Shown: piece by piece, positions 19,110 to 28,147 of the stretch
Numbering within the stretch: the stretch's first letter is position 1
Layout of the letters: every line of letters begins with the position of its first letter
NCBI GenBank assembly: GCA_947500415.1
Contig: CANMRT010000004.1
Span: 372,001-436,000, forward strand
Direction of reading: 5' to 3'
Source of the DNA: an uncultured Roseicyclus sp.
Lineage (GTDB): Bacteria > Pseudomonadota > Alphaproteobacteria > Rhodobacterales > Rhodobacteraceae
DNA length: 64,000 nt
Made by a program: the position numbers and the translations under genes
The notes under the pieces: generated by a model
Told to the model about the DNA's origin: nothing
What the model saw: the letters and a program-made list of their open reading frames with translations, nothing else
The model's database searches: none

Positions 19110-19937
19110 ATGACCACGCCCGCCCGCTACGCCTTCCCTCCCGGTGGTATGCCGGACCACAGCGCCGATCCCGTCGGCACGGCCGTTTTCAAAACTGCCT
19201 ACGCGGTCATTCCTGCCGACACGCAACGAGACATCGTCACCAGCTTTCTGCCCGGTTGGACGGACCATCGCGCCTGGATCCTCGCGCGGCCGATGACCGG
19301 TTTCGCCGAAACCTTCGCGCAATACGCGGTTGAGCTTCAGCCCGGTGGCGGCTCTCTCACACCAGAATCGGACCCGCAGGCGCAAGCGGCACTTTTCGTT
19401 GCCAAAGGCACTCTGCGCCTGACCATCGGGGCGGAAACCCATGACCTTCGCGCAGGCTCGTTCGCTTATCTGCCCGCAGGCGCGCCGTGGCAGCTTTGGA
19501 ACACGGGCAGCGACGTGGCCGGGTTCCATTGGATCCGCAAAGCCTACGTGCCGGTGGCAGGCGCGATGACGCCTGAACCCCTCGTTTGTCACGAGACAGA
19601 CATCACCCCGGTCGGCATGCCCGGCGCTGAGGACAGCTGGGCCACCCAGCGGTTCTTCGACCCCCTCGACACGGGCTACGACTTCCATATCAACATCGTG
19701 AACTTCGCCCCAGGCGGCCGCATCCCCTTTGCCGAGACCCACGTGATGGAACACGGGCTCTACGTTTTGCAGGGCACCGCACGCTACCTGCTGAACGAGG
19801 ATTGGGTTGAGGTCGGTCCCGGCGATTTCATGTGGCTGCGCGCCTTCTGCCCGCAAGCTTGCGTCGCCACCGGGTCCGAAGATTTTCGTTATCTGCTCTA
19901 CAAAGACGTCAACAGACACGTTGGGCTGACGCTATGA
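19110..19937 (+). CDS. (S)-ureidoglycine aminohydrolase-type bicupin
   Basis: MTTPARYAFPPGGMPDHSADPVGTAVFKTAYAVIPADTQRDIVTSFLPGWTDHRAWILARPMTGFAETFAQYAVELQPGGGS; two cupin domains; in the urate cluster. Confidence 0.8.
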   Translation: MTTPARYAFPPGGMPDHSADPVGTAVFKTAYAVIPADTQRDIVTSFLPGWTDHRAWILARPMTGFAETFAQYAVELQPGGGSLTPESDPQAQAALFVAKGTLRLTIGAETHDLRAGSFAYLPAGAPWQLWNTGSDVAGFHWIRKAYVPVAGAMTPEPLVCHETDITPVGMPGAEDSWATQRFFDPLDTGYDFHINIVNFAPGGRIPFAETHVMEHGLYVLQGTARYLLNEDWVEVGPGDFMWLRAFCPQACVATGSEDFRYLLYKDVNRHVGLTL

Positions 19938-20078
19938 AGATAAGGCGTAAGCCTAATAATGCGGCACGGGACAACCGCAACCCGGACCAGGACGACCCCG
20001 CCAGTTGAAACGGCTTGCAGGGCACTCCCCACGGTTCCGAGGATTACAAGAATAACGGTCTTTTGGAGGGACAAAACC

Positions 20079-21494
20079 ATGGCTGACACTTCAATCGGAA
20101 CGCCGGAGCAACTCCGCGATCCAAACTACACCCCACCGCTGGTCAAAGCGGTCCCCTTGGGCGTTCAGCATGTCATGGCCATGTTCGTCTCGAACGTAAC
20201 ACCGGCGATCATCGTCTGTGGCGCGGCGGGTTTCGGGTTCGGCTCCAACAGCCCCGATTTCCCGCAGATGATCTACATGATTCAGATGTCGATGTTCTTT
20301 GCGGGCCTCGCCACTCTGATCCAGACCATTGGCCTTGGCCCCGTGGGTGCGAAGCTACCCATCGTGCAGGGCACGTCATTCGCCTTCATCCCAATCATGA
20401 TCCCGCTGGTTCAGAACCAAGGTGTCGAAGCGATCGCCGTCCTGATGGGTGGCGTCGTCGTCGGCGGCCTGTTCCACGCGGTCCTCGGCCTCTTCATCGG
20501 TAAGATCCGCTTCGCCCTGCCACCGCTTGTGACCGGCCTTGTCGTCACGATGATCGGTCTGGCCCTTGTGAAGGTCGGCATCCAATACGCCGCCGGCGGC
20601 GTGCCCGCGATTGGGACCGAGGAATACGGCTCGCTTCAGAACTGGTCGGTCGCCTTGATCGTGATCTTCGTCACGCTCGGCTTGAAGTTCTTCGCCCGTG
20701 GGATGCTGTCTGTCTCTGCCGTTCTGATCGGCCTGCTGGTCGGCTATGCGGTCGCCTATTTCATGGGCATGGTGAACTTCGGCAACGTGGGGAGCGCCGC
20801 CACCGTGGCGCTTCCCAATCCGTTCCACTTCGGGATCGAATTCACGACCGCCGCCATCATTGGCTTCTGCCTGATGTCCTTCGTCTCTGCGGTGGAAACC
20901 GTGGGCGACGTCTCAGGCATCACCAAAGGGGGCGCTGGCCGTGAAGCGACGGACAAAGAGATTCAGGGCGCTACCTTCGCAGATGGTCTCGGCACCGCTG
21001 TTTCGGGCCTGTTCGGCGCACTGCCCAACACCTCGTTTAGCCAGAACGTCGGCCTGATCGCCATGACCGGCGTGATGAGCCGCCATGTCGTGACCATCGG
21101 CGCGATCTTCCTGATCCTCTGCGGGCTCATCCCCAAAGTCGGTGCCGTCATCGCGACAGTCCCGATTGAGGTTCTGGGCGGCGGCGTCATTGTCATGTTC
21201 GGCATGGTTGTGGCCGCCGGTGTCTCCATGCTGTCGGACGTCAACTGGAACCGACGCAACATGGTGATCTTCGCGATTGCCCTGTCGTTGGGCCTGGGTC
21301 TGCAGCTCGAACCGGGCGCGCTTCAGTACCTGCCGGATACGCTGAAGGTTCTGGCAACCTCGGGCATCCTGCCCGCGGCTCTGATCGCCATCGTGCTGAA
21401 CCTGATCCTGCCAGAAGACCTGGCCGCGGAAGCGACGGAAGAGGTTTCGGGTGGCATGGCCGGTCACGGTGAAGGCAGCCTTCCCAAAGACTGA
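20079..21494 (+). CDS. NCS2-family uracil/xanthine/urate permease
   Basis: VPLGVQHVMAMFVSNVTPAIIV; FVSAVETVGDVSGITKGGAGREATDKEIQGATFADGLGTAVSGLFGALPNTSFSQNVGLIAMTGV, the NCS2 QNxG signature. Confidence 0.93.
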   Translation: MADTSIGTPEQLRDPNYTPPLVKAVPLGVQHVMAMFVSNVTPAIIVCGAAGFGFGSNSPDFPQMIYMIQMSMFFAGLATLIQTIGLGPVGAKLPIVQGTSFAFIPIMIPLVQNQGVEAIAVLMGGVVVGGLFHAVLGLFIGKIRFALPPLVTGLVVTMIGLALVKVGIQYAAGGVPAIGTEEYGSLQNWSVALIVIFVTLGLKFFARGMLSVSAVLIGLLVGYAVAYFMGMVNFGNVGSAATVALPNPFHFGIEFTTAAIIGFCLMSFVSAVETVGDVSGITKGGAGREATDKEIQGATFADGLGTAVSGLFGALPNTSFSQNVGLIAMTGVMSRHVVTIGAIFLILCGLIPKVGAVIATVPIEVLGGGVIVMFGMVVAAGVSMLSDVNWNRRNMVIFAIALSLGLGLQLEPGALQYLPDTLKVLATSGILPAALIAIVLNLILPEDLAAEATEEVSGGMAGHGEGSLPKD

Positions 21495-21516
21495 TCCAAA
21501 CCACTGCATACGACAC

Positions 21517-21547
21517 AAAGCAGCCCCTGTTTTCGGGGGCTGCTTTT
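21517..21547 (+). terminator. Rho-independent terminator after the NCS2 permease
   Basis: AAAGCAGCCCC-TGTTTTCG-GGGGCTGCTTTT. Confidence 0.85.
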
Positions 21548-21563
21548 GGTTTAAGGACCCGAG

Positions 21564-22319
21564 ATGTTTGAGATCGCCATCCTGATCGCCGCTGCCTTTG
21601 GCGCGGGCGTGCTGAACACCATTGCAGGCGGCGGCACCTTCCTGACGTTCCCCGCGCTGGTTCTGGTCGGTATCCCGCCGGTCGCGGCGAATGCCACCAG
21701 CGCCGTGGCCGTCTTCCCCGGATACCTCGGTGGGGCAGTCGGCTTCCGGTCCGAGCTTGCGGTTTTCGACCGGCAGCGCATGGCGCGGCTTGGTGCGATT
21801 GCCTTGTTTGGCGCTGCCGTCGGCTCGGTGCTCCTGCTCATCTCCTCCAACGACGCTTTCTCGGTCGTCGTCCCGTTCCTGCTTCTGGCGGCCACGCTGA
21901 TCTTCCTGTTTGGCGACCGCATCCGCGCTTGGGCTAGCACCCATTCCAAAGGTGTGACCCCTGAGGGCGCCATTGGCCTATTTGTCGTGGCGATTTACGG
22001 CGGCTACTTCAATGGCGGCTTGGGCATCGTCCTGCTCGCCCTTTTTGCGCTTTGGGGCATGACGGACATCCACCAGATGAACGGCCTCAAATCGGGGCTC
22101 AGCTTTCTGGTGTCCTTCATTTCCGTGCTGATCTTCGCCGCAGCTGACCTCGTCGTCTGGCCACAAGCCGTGATGATGATGGTGGCAGCAACCATCGGCG
22201 GCTACGCAGGCGCGCCCCTTGCCCGAAAGCTTCCCAAACCCGTGGTGCGCAGCATCATCGGCATCGTTGGCTTCGGGATGAGCGCGGTGTTCTTCTGGCG
22301 GCTCGTCACCGGCGCTTGA
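21564..22319 (+). CDS. TauE/SafE-family membrane permease
   Basis: [52 protein letters not shown]. Confidence 0.9.
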   Translation: MFEIAILIAAAFGAGVLNTIAGGGTFLTFPALVLVGIPPVAANATSAVAVFPGYLGGAVGFRSELAVFDRQRMARLGAIALFGAAVGSVLLLISSNDAFSVVVPFLLLAATLIFLFGDRIRAWASTHSKGVTPEGAIGLFVVAIYGGYFNGGLGIVLLALFALWGMTDIHQMNGLKSGLSFLVSFISVLIFAAADLVVWPQAVMMMVAATIGGYAGAPLARKLPKPVVRSIIGIVGFGMSAVFFWRLVTGA

Positions 22320-22337
22320 AACAAATGTCGTGAAATC

Positions 22338-22414
22338 TGGTCGGGCTGAGAGGATTCGAACCTCCGACCCCCTGCTCCCGAAGCAGGTGCGCTACCAGGC
22401 TGCGCCACAGCCCG
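22338..22414 (-). tRNA. tRNA-Pro(CGG)
   Basis: Reverse complement CGGGCTGTGGCGCAGCCTGGTAGCGCACCTGCTTCGGGAGCAGGGGGTCGGAGGTTCGAATCCTCTCAGCCCGACCA: acceptor CGGGCTG/CAGCCCG, anticodon loop TTCGGGA, GGTTCGAATCC T-arm, encoded CCA. Confidence 0.97.
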
Positions 22415-22461
22415 ACCGTGCCGCGCGGGATAGCGGTGAGCGGCTCACTTGGCAAGAGGGG

Positions 22462-23427
22462 TCAGTCCCGATCCGGCGGACCCCGGTCCGCATCATCAAG
22501 GAAGGGTGCGACCCGTGGCGCACCGGGTGTGCCCATCCGTGACCGCGTGCGCAGCACCGGCGTAGTGGTCGATCTGCCGCCGCGACCCTCGCGCAGCACG
22601 ATGTAGACACCGGACGCGATGATAATCGCGGATCCGATCACCGTCGCCTGCTCCAATCCTTCGTCGAATAGAAGCACGCCAAACAGGGTGGCCCAAAGGA
22701 TCTGTGAATATTGCATCGGCGCCACCATGACCGCAGCCGCCATTCGGTACGCCAGGATCAGGCAGAACGTCGCCACCAGTGCCAGCGCCGCAATGATCGC
22801 CAGCGCCGCAAGATCCTGCCCCGGCATCGGCTGGTAGACAAACGGCATCGCCACTCCCATCACCACAAAGTTCGCGATCATCGGGTAAAGGATCAGAACG
22901 ACGGAGCGTTCTTCGCGCCCGATCTTGCGCACGATAAGCGAGGCGAAGGCACCGCTACACGCCGCAACCAGCGCCGCCGCGTGCCCAAGCGACAGTTCCG
23001 TTTGGCCCGGTTGCAGCACCACCATAACGCCGCCGAGCCCCACGAATACCGCTGCACCGCGCCGCCAGCCCACCTGCTCCCCCAGCATGGGGATCGCCAG
23101 AAGCGTGATCAGCAAGGGGGCTGCAAACAGGATCGCGTAGGTCTGCGCCAGTGGTAGGACCGAAAAGGCGTAGAACGCACAAAACCCTGTCACGACCGAA
23201 GCCGTAGTGCGCAGCGCCGTCCACCAAGGATGCCGCGGGATCAGGTTTGCCTCCGTCGCATCCCGCAGCAGCAGGAACGTCACGAAAGGAAACCCGAACA
23301 GGACCGAGAAGAAGACAATCTGGAACGGCGCATAGGTGCCGCCCAGATATTTGATCAGCACATCATGGGTTGCGAAAATTCCGAAGGCCAACAGCGCCAG
23401 AAGCGAGCCACGAAGCGAAGCAGACAT
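22462..23427 (-). CDS. DMT-superfamily (EamA-type) transporter
   Basis: LLALLAFGIFATHDVLIKYLGGTYAPFQIVFFSVLFGFPFV; multiple TM segments. Confidence 0.87.
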   Translation of the reverse strand: MSASLRGSLLALLAFGIFATHDVLIKYLGGTYAPFQIVFFSVLFGFPFVTFLLLRDATEANLIPRHPWWTALRTTASVVTGFCAFYAFSVLPLAQTYAILFAAPLLITLLAIPMLGEQVGWRRGAAVFVGLGGVMVVLQPGQTELSLGHAAALVAACSGAFASLIVRKIGREERSVVLILYPMIANFVVMGVAMPFVYQPMPGQDLAALAIIAALALVATFCLILAYRMAAAVMVAPMQYSQILWATLFGVLLFDEGLEQATVIGSAIIIASGVYIVLREGRGGRSTTTPVLRTRSRMGTPGAPRVAPFLDDADRGPPDRD

Positions 23428-23442
23428 GCGGAACCTTTTTGG

Positions 23443-23805
23443 TTAGGCGCAGAGGCCATCCTGCCAAGTCACGGTATTTACGCCGCGATAGCAAAGCTGT
23501 TGCTGATGCATGTAGATCAACGTCCAGACCCCGTCTTCCCCGGGCTCCAGCACATACTGGTTGCGCACGCCCCGAACCGAGTCATCGGCAAACCCTGTCT
23601 CGGCCACCAGAATGGTCATGTTCCCAAAGAAATCCGTGCTGACATCCACCTCAACGCCCGGGTTCCCTTCTTCCTCGGCCAGGTAGCGGTCAAGCACCTC
23701 CGTCGCCAGAACCATCGGGTCCTCAAAAGTATCCCCAACGGTATAGCCATTGGCGTTGGCGGCAGATGCAAACAAAGCAAAACAAAGGGTCAAACGGGTT
23801 AGCAT
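23443..23805 (-). CDS. Small secreted/periplasmic protein of unknown function
   Basis: MLTRLTLCFALFASAANANGYTVGDTFEDPMVLATEVLDRYL: signal peptide-like N-terminus, about 120 aa. Confidence 0.7.
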   Translation of the reverse strand: MLTRLTLCFALFASAANANGYTVGDTFEDPMVLATEVLDRYLAEEEGNPGVEVDVSTDFFGNMTILVAETGFADDSVRGVRNQYVLEPGEDGVWTLIYMHQQQLCYRGVNTVTWQDGLCA

Positions 23806-23842
23806 TGAAATCTCCTCATACGATGAATGCAGCAAGGATGAC

Positions 23843-24307
23843 CTACTTGGCGAACCTGTGCAAAGCCTTTGCGGGGACGGAGAAGTGAACCTTCTCGGCG
23901 CGTGGTGCACCCAGGGCCTCATAGAATTTCAGGGCCTCGGGCTGAAAGCTGCCCCATTCCAACCGGATCGCACCGCTGTCTTCCGCCGTCTGCGCGAGGT
24001 CACGCATCAGGGCTTTGCCCGCCCCAAACCCGCGCGCCTCCGCCGTGACGTACAGTTCCTTGAGGTAGATCGCGATCCCGTCGCCCGCCGGATACACACG
24101 GGTCCACGTTGCAAACCCATTCGCGCGACCCTCGTGCCAGGCAATGCTCGCCGACAGCCCACGCGGCGCGGAAAGGTCCGCGATGATCTCGGCCTCAACC
24201 TCAGGCATCGACGGCCCAACGCCGTAGTGAACCAGACAATCGCGGTAGAGCGTCAGGAACGCCTCCCGATCCTCCGCCGCAAAGGCCCGGACCGTGACCT
24301 CACTCAC
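23843..24307 (-). CDS. GNAT-family N-acetyltransferase
   Basis: [37 protein letters not shown] acetyl-CoA binding motif. Confidence 0.9.
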   Translation of the reverse strand: MSEVTVRAFAAEDREAFLTLYRDCLVHYGVGPSMPEVEAEIIADLSAPRGLSASIAWHEGRANGFATWTRVYPAGDGIAIYLKELYVTAEARGFGAGKALMRDLAQTAEDSGAIRLEWGSFQPEALKFYEALGAPRAEKVHFSVPAKALHRFAK

Positions 24308-25404
24308 GCCGCCAGTTTGGCGATGATCGCGTCGCCCATTTCGGACGTGCTGATCGGGGTGCCGCCATCGGGGCCCATCAAATCCGCTGTCCGCGCGCCG
24401 TCCGCCAAAACGGACTCAACCGCCTGCTCCAACCGCGTCGCCTCATCGCCCAGATCGAACGAATACCGCAGCGCCATCGCAAAGCTCAGGATACAGGCAA
24501 TAGGGTTCGCCTTGCCTTGCCCCGTGATATCCGGCGCGGACCCGTGGACCGGCTCATACAGCGCCTTGGGCCGCCCATTCTCCATCGGCGCTCCAAGCGA
24601 GGCCGAGGGCAGCATCCCCAACGACCCCGTCAACATCGCCGCGCAATCGCTCAGGATATCCCCAAACAGGTTGTCTGTCAGGATCACGTCAAACTGCTTC
24701 GGCGCCCGCACCAACTGCATCGCACCATTATCCGCGTACATATGCGACAGCTCCACATCGCCATATTCCGCCGCGTGCACCTCGTTCACCACATCCCGCC
24801 ACAGGATGCCGCTCTCCATCACGTTGGCCTTCTCCATGGAACAGACCTTGTTGTTCCTCCGCCGCGCCAGCTCAAACGCAGACCGCGCCGCCCGCGCAAT
24901 CTCGCTCTCCGTATAGCGCTGCGTGTTCACGCCCACGCGCTCATTGCCTTCCTTGTGGATGCCCCGCGGCTCACCGAAATACACGCCCGAGGTCAGCTCC
25001 CGCAGGATCATGATGTCGAGGCCCGAGACGATCTCGCGCTTCAGCGACGAGAAATCTGCCAGCGCGTCAAAACACTGCGCCGGCCGCAAGTTTGCATAAA
25101 GGTCCATCTCTTTGCGCAACCGCAACAACCCCCGCTCCGGCTTCACGGAGAAATCCAGATCGTCATAAGCCGGTCCACCGACAGCGCCGAGCAACACCGC
25201 ATCCACGCTTTGCGCCTGCGCCATCGTCTCGTCGGTCAGCGGCGTCCCATGGGCGTCATACGAGGCGCCGCCAACGAGCCCCTCCGACACCGTAAACCCG
25301 ATCCCCCGCGCTTGGCCGAACCAGTCAATCACCTTACGGACCTCAGCCATCACCTCGGGGCCAATCCCGTCACCGGGAAGGATAAGCAAGCTGCGGTCGG
25401 ACAT
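24304..25404 (-). CDS. leuB: 3-isopropylmalate dehydrogenase
   Basis: [77 protein letters not shown]. Confidence 0.97.
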   Translation of the reverse strand: MSDRSLLILPGDGIGPEVMAEVRKVIDWFGQARGIGFTVSEGLVGGASYDAHGTPLTDETMAQAQSVDAVLLGAVGGPAYDDLDFSVKPERGLLRLRKEMDLYANLRPAQCFDALADFSSLKREIVSGLDIMILRELTSGVYFGEPRGIHKEGNERVGVNTQRYTESEIARAARSAFELARRRNNKVCSMEKANVMESGILWRDVVNEVHAAEYGDVELSHMYADNGAMQLVRAPKQFDVILTDNLFGDILSDCAAMLTGSLGMLPSASLGAPMENGRPKALYEPVHGSAPDITGQGKANPIACILSFAMALRYSFDLGDEATRLEQAVESVLADGARTADLMGPDGGTPISTSEMGDAIIAKLAA

Positions 25405-25750
25405 GGGTGCGGTTCCTTTGTTGGTAAGTTGCGCACCGGGTATCTTGCACGTGCGGAAGGGTCAAGAAATCACGGGCCATCTATTGCAACTCTGAGATAC
25501 AGCTGTTGGGTTTCTCTTGGCGGTCGGCTGTCGAAAAGCGAGCATGTCGATGGTAACATGACTAATCGCTCATTAAGCTCAACCAAGTTTAAATTTGACC
25601 TGAACTTGATAGCCGTACTGTCAACAAGCCTCTCAAGACCTGCTTATTTGTCTACGACATCTCGTGTCCAACTGACGGTTTCCGACAAGGAAAAAGGGCG
25701 CTTTGCGTCCGGATCGAATAGAGTATTTCGGCAAGGTGGTAAAACTCGAT

Positions 25751-26776
25751 TTAGAACGCGCGTCGGAGGGCTTCTCGTGTGTTGCTCGAGACGTCATCGT
25801 TTCCGCCCGAAAAACCAAGGAAGAAGTCTATTAGATTTGGCTGCAATTTCTTTGAAAAGACCTCCCATTGTCTATCATCATTGAGAATTTGCAGTTTCTG
25901 GTACACTTGATGAAACCTCAGATCCTCGTCTTTAAGAAATTCAAACAGACGCTTTATTGCTGATAGTGCTAGTTCAAAGGCTTCCCTTTTGCCTTGGAAC
26001 GTACTTATCCGTAATGGTACCTCGTTTGCAGCTACCCTTATTCTACTGACATCTTCGCATGTTCCAATTTCTTCATTTTGGTCCGATCTTTCCATTTTCT
26101 CGGAACTTATACAGATCAGCTGTTCCAACTCTCGAAGACCATTCTCCAATTTCTGAACGCAGACATCGGAAGCCCTACGGTTCTTCAATGTTGAATGTTC
26201 AAGTTGGAGGAGAACATCCACATACCAATCCAGATCGGATTGAACTCTTTCCACCAATACGACTGAATTGACTCCCTTTTGGCGTCCGACTAATTGAAGT
26301 AAATACCCGAAGCGACCTGCTGCTAGCATTTTCTTTCCCTGATTGATCGATTGCTCAAGATTAGCAAAGATCCGCTGCAGGTCGGCAAGTAGGCTCACCA
26401 TACTCGATGCCTCGATGCTTCTTGAGTAAAAATCGTAGCATTGGCTTAGCTCGTCGAGTACGGCATCCATCTTCGAGATCAAGTCAGGGCCAACATCATC
26501 TTCACTTGTCGTTTCTTGCTGCTCTGGAGCTTTATCGTCTGGTGTCACTTCTCCTTCTTCGAATTCTGCTTCTTGCTCGACCAAAATGAGATCACTCAAA
26601 TCCACACCGAGGGCTGCTGCCACATCCAGTGCGTTACTCTGGCTCACCGGCTGACCTTGCTCAATGCGCTGAAGAGTCGAAAGAGAGAAGTCGATGTCAC
26701 TGAGTGCAACGAATTCCTCCTGGGTGCAGTCCATTCCCTCGCGAAGTTTCTTTACTACCCCGCCGTTGAGTTTCAT
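25751..26776 (-). CDS. XRE-type HTH protein with long uncharacterised helical C-terminus
   Basis: MKLNGGVVKKLREGMDCTQEEFVALSDIDFSLSTLQRIEQGQPVSQSNALDVAAALGVDLSDLIL is HTH_3-like, followed by about 270 aa of no recognisable family; AT-richer than its surroundings. Confidence 0.75.
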   Translation of the reverse strand: MKLNGGVVKKLREGMDCTQEEFVALSDIDFSLSTLQRIEQGQPVSQSNALDVAAALGVDLSDLILVEQEAEFEEGEVTPDDKAPEQQETTSEDDVGPDLISKMDAVLDELSQCYDFYSRSIEASSMVSLLADLQRIFANLEQSINQGKKMLAAGRFGYLLQLVGRQKGVNSVVLVERVQSDLDWYVDVLLQLEHSTLKNRRASDVCVQKLENGLRELEQLICISSEKMERSDQNEEIGTCEDVSRIRVAANEVPLRISTFQGKREAFELALSAIKRLFEFLKDEDLRFHQVYQKLQILNDDRQWEVFSKKLQPNLIDFFLGFSGGNDDVSSNTREALRRAF

Positions 26777-26931
26777 TGAATTTTTCGGTCTTGGCACACC
26801 AGAAATCCCGGTTCTTGAAGGGTTTCTGAATGGTTGTTTTTGATCGGTCCTGCAAGTGCTGAGGTGTTCTTGCCGTGGAAGCAAACCGTCGAGAGCCCAT
26901 CTTGGTTCAATATCAATGACGGAGTAGAGGC

Positions 26932-27057
26932 ATGAGCAAGCTGTATGAACTGATTGAGAAGGCGGAGCTTACGATTTCCGCACGACAAGTCCACGCCAAG
27001 GGCATCGCGGTGTTCCTTTTGGTGGCCGCCATGCTTTTGGTCGTGGTTTTCGGCTAG
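26932..27057 (+). CDS. 41-aa single-TM microprotein (not in ORF track)
   Basis: ATG with GGAG upstream; MSKLYELIEKAELTISARQVHAKGIAVFLLVAAMLLVVVFG*; hydrophobic C-terminal helix; divergent from the XRE gene. Confidence 0.5.
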   Translation: MSKLYELIEKAELTISARQVHAKGIAVFLLVAAMLLVVVFG

Positions 27058-27176
27058 GTTTACCTTGCCGTGTCCGGGAATGCGTTCAAGGTAGAGCTGC
27101 TATCGCAGGCAACTAAATCCGGCCGTTGTTTACTGTGTTCTAATTTGGCGCACTTCCACGGCCTAACCCCTCACCC

Positions 27177-28064
27177 TCACCCACACACCCCACCAACCCC
27201 CTCCGCCAGCATCTCCCACACCGCCGCGACGCGCGGCTGATGCCGCAGCCGGTTATGCGCCGTCAGCCACACGGGCAGGCTCGGCAATTCCAACTCCGGC
27301 ATCACCTGCACCACGTCCGGTGATCGCTCGGCCACCACCCCCTGCCCGATGCCAATGCCGCACCCGGCGAGCACGAACTGCCAATAGGCCACCTGATCAT
27401 CGGTCGTCACCGTGAACCAGTTGCGCGTCACCAGCATCCCCATCTCGCGCATGGCCCTGATGATCCGATCATCGCGGTCATAGCCGACCATGCCGAAATC
27501 GCGCAGGTCGTCCACCGATGTCGGCATCCCGTGCGCCTCAACAAACGAACGGCTCGCATAAAGCCCCAAGGGCAAATCCCCCAGATGCCGTGTGACGGTA
27601 TCCAGTTGCGTGGGCCGATACATGCGCAGCGCGATGTCGGCCTCGTGGAACAGCAGGTTCTCGGTCGAATCCGTGGCCACCACGTCCAGCCGGATGCTCG
27701 GATACTCCGCCCTAATATCCGCCAAAATCGGCGGCAGGATATGCGTCGTCACAAAGACGGATGCTGTGACCCGCACCCGCCCCTCCAGCCCCGGCTGCTC
27801 CCCCGCCACCTTCAGCGAGGCACGCCGTAACGCATCGCGGATGTCCCGCGCCTCGGCGATCAGGCTTTCGCAGAACTCGCTGGGGGTGAAGCCGGTCTCA
27901 TCCCGCCAAAACAGGTAGTCCCCTGCAACCTCTTCGGCGGCGCGGATCAGGCGGCTGATGGTGGGCTGGCTGGTGCCCAGAACCTTCGCCGCCCCGGTCA
28001 TGGTGCCCTCTTCCGCCACCGCCAAAATGGCGCGCAGCATGGGCCAGTCAAAATCATGTGCCAT
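27177..28064 (-). CDS. LysR-family transcriptional regulator
   Basis: MAHDFDWPMLRAILAVAEEGTMTGAAKVLGTSQPTISRLIRAAEEVAGDYLFWR wHTH. Confidence 0.92.
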   Translation of the reverse strand: MAHDFDWPMLRAILAVAEEGTMTGAAKVLGTSQPTISRLIRAAEEVAGDYLFWRDETGFTPSEFCESLIAEARDIRDALRRASLKVAGEQPGLEGRVRVTASVFVTTHILPPILADIRAEYPSIRLDVVATDSTENLLFHEADIALRMYRPTQLDTVTRHLGDLPLGLYASRSFVEAHGMPTSVDDLRDFGMVGYDRDDRIIRAMREMGMLVTRNWFTVTTDDQVAYWQFVLAGCGIGIGQGVVAERSPDVVQVMPELELPSLPVWLTAHNRLRHQPRVAAVWEMLAEGVGGVCG

Positions 28065-28118
28065 TCAAAAATGAATAGCGAACCTCAGGATTCAGTCAAT
28101 TGCTATTCATGGATGAAT
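28063..28118. promoter_or_regulatory. Paired inverted-repeat operator between LysR and the epimerase-family gene
   Basis: ATTCAAAAATGAATAGC (28063-28079) and GCTATTCATGGATGAAT (28102-28118): 17-nt arms inverted with 14/17 identity; the right arm contains the perfect palindrome ATTCAT-GG-ATGAAT. Confidence 0.65.
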
Positions 28119-28147
28119 GATCAACGTGATACAGGAGACCTCAACCG

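Noticed and set aside
19938-20078. Calling a named purine/xanthine riboswitch upstream of the NCS2 permease
   Set aside because: I could not match a specific consensus by eye; kept only as a low-interest test proposal.
24517-25884. 455-aa plus-strand ORF covering leuB antisense and the start of the AT-rich island
   Set aside because: Mostly antisense to leuB; the tail (MTNRSLSSTKFKF...) overlaps the 3' end of the XRE gene and has no RBS-supported start I trust.
26932-27057. Idea that the 41-aa TM peptide is a light-harvesting alpha/beta polypeptide
   Set aside because: Length and lone TM are suggestive, but the only His is at the N-terminal edge of the TM rather than at a BChl-ligating position, and there is no Trp/Tyr-rich flank or puf/puc context.
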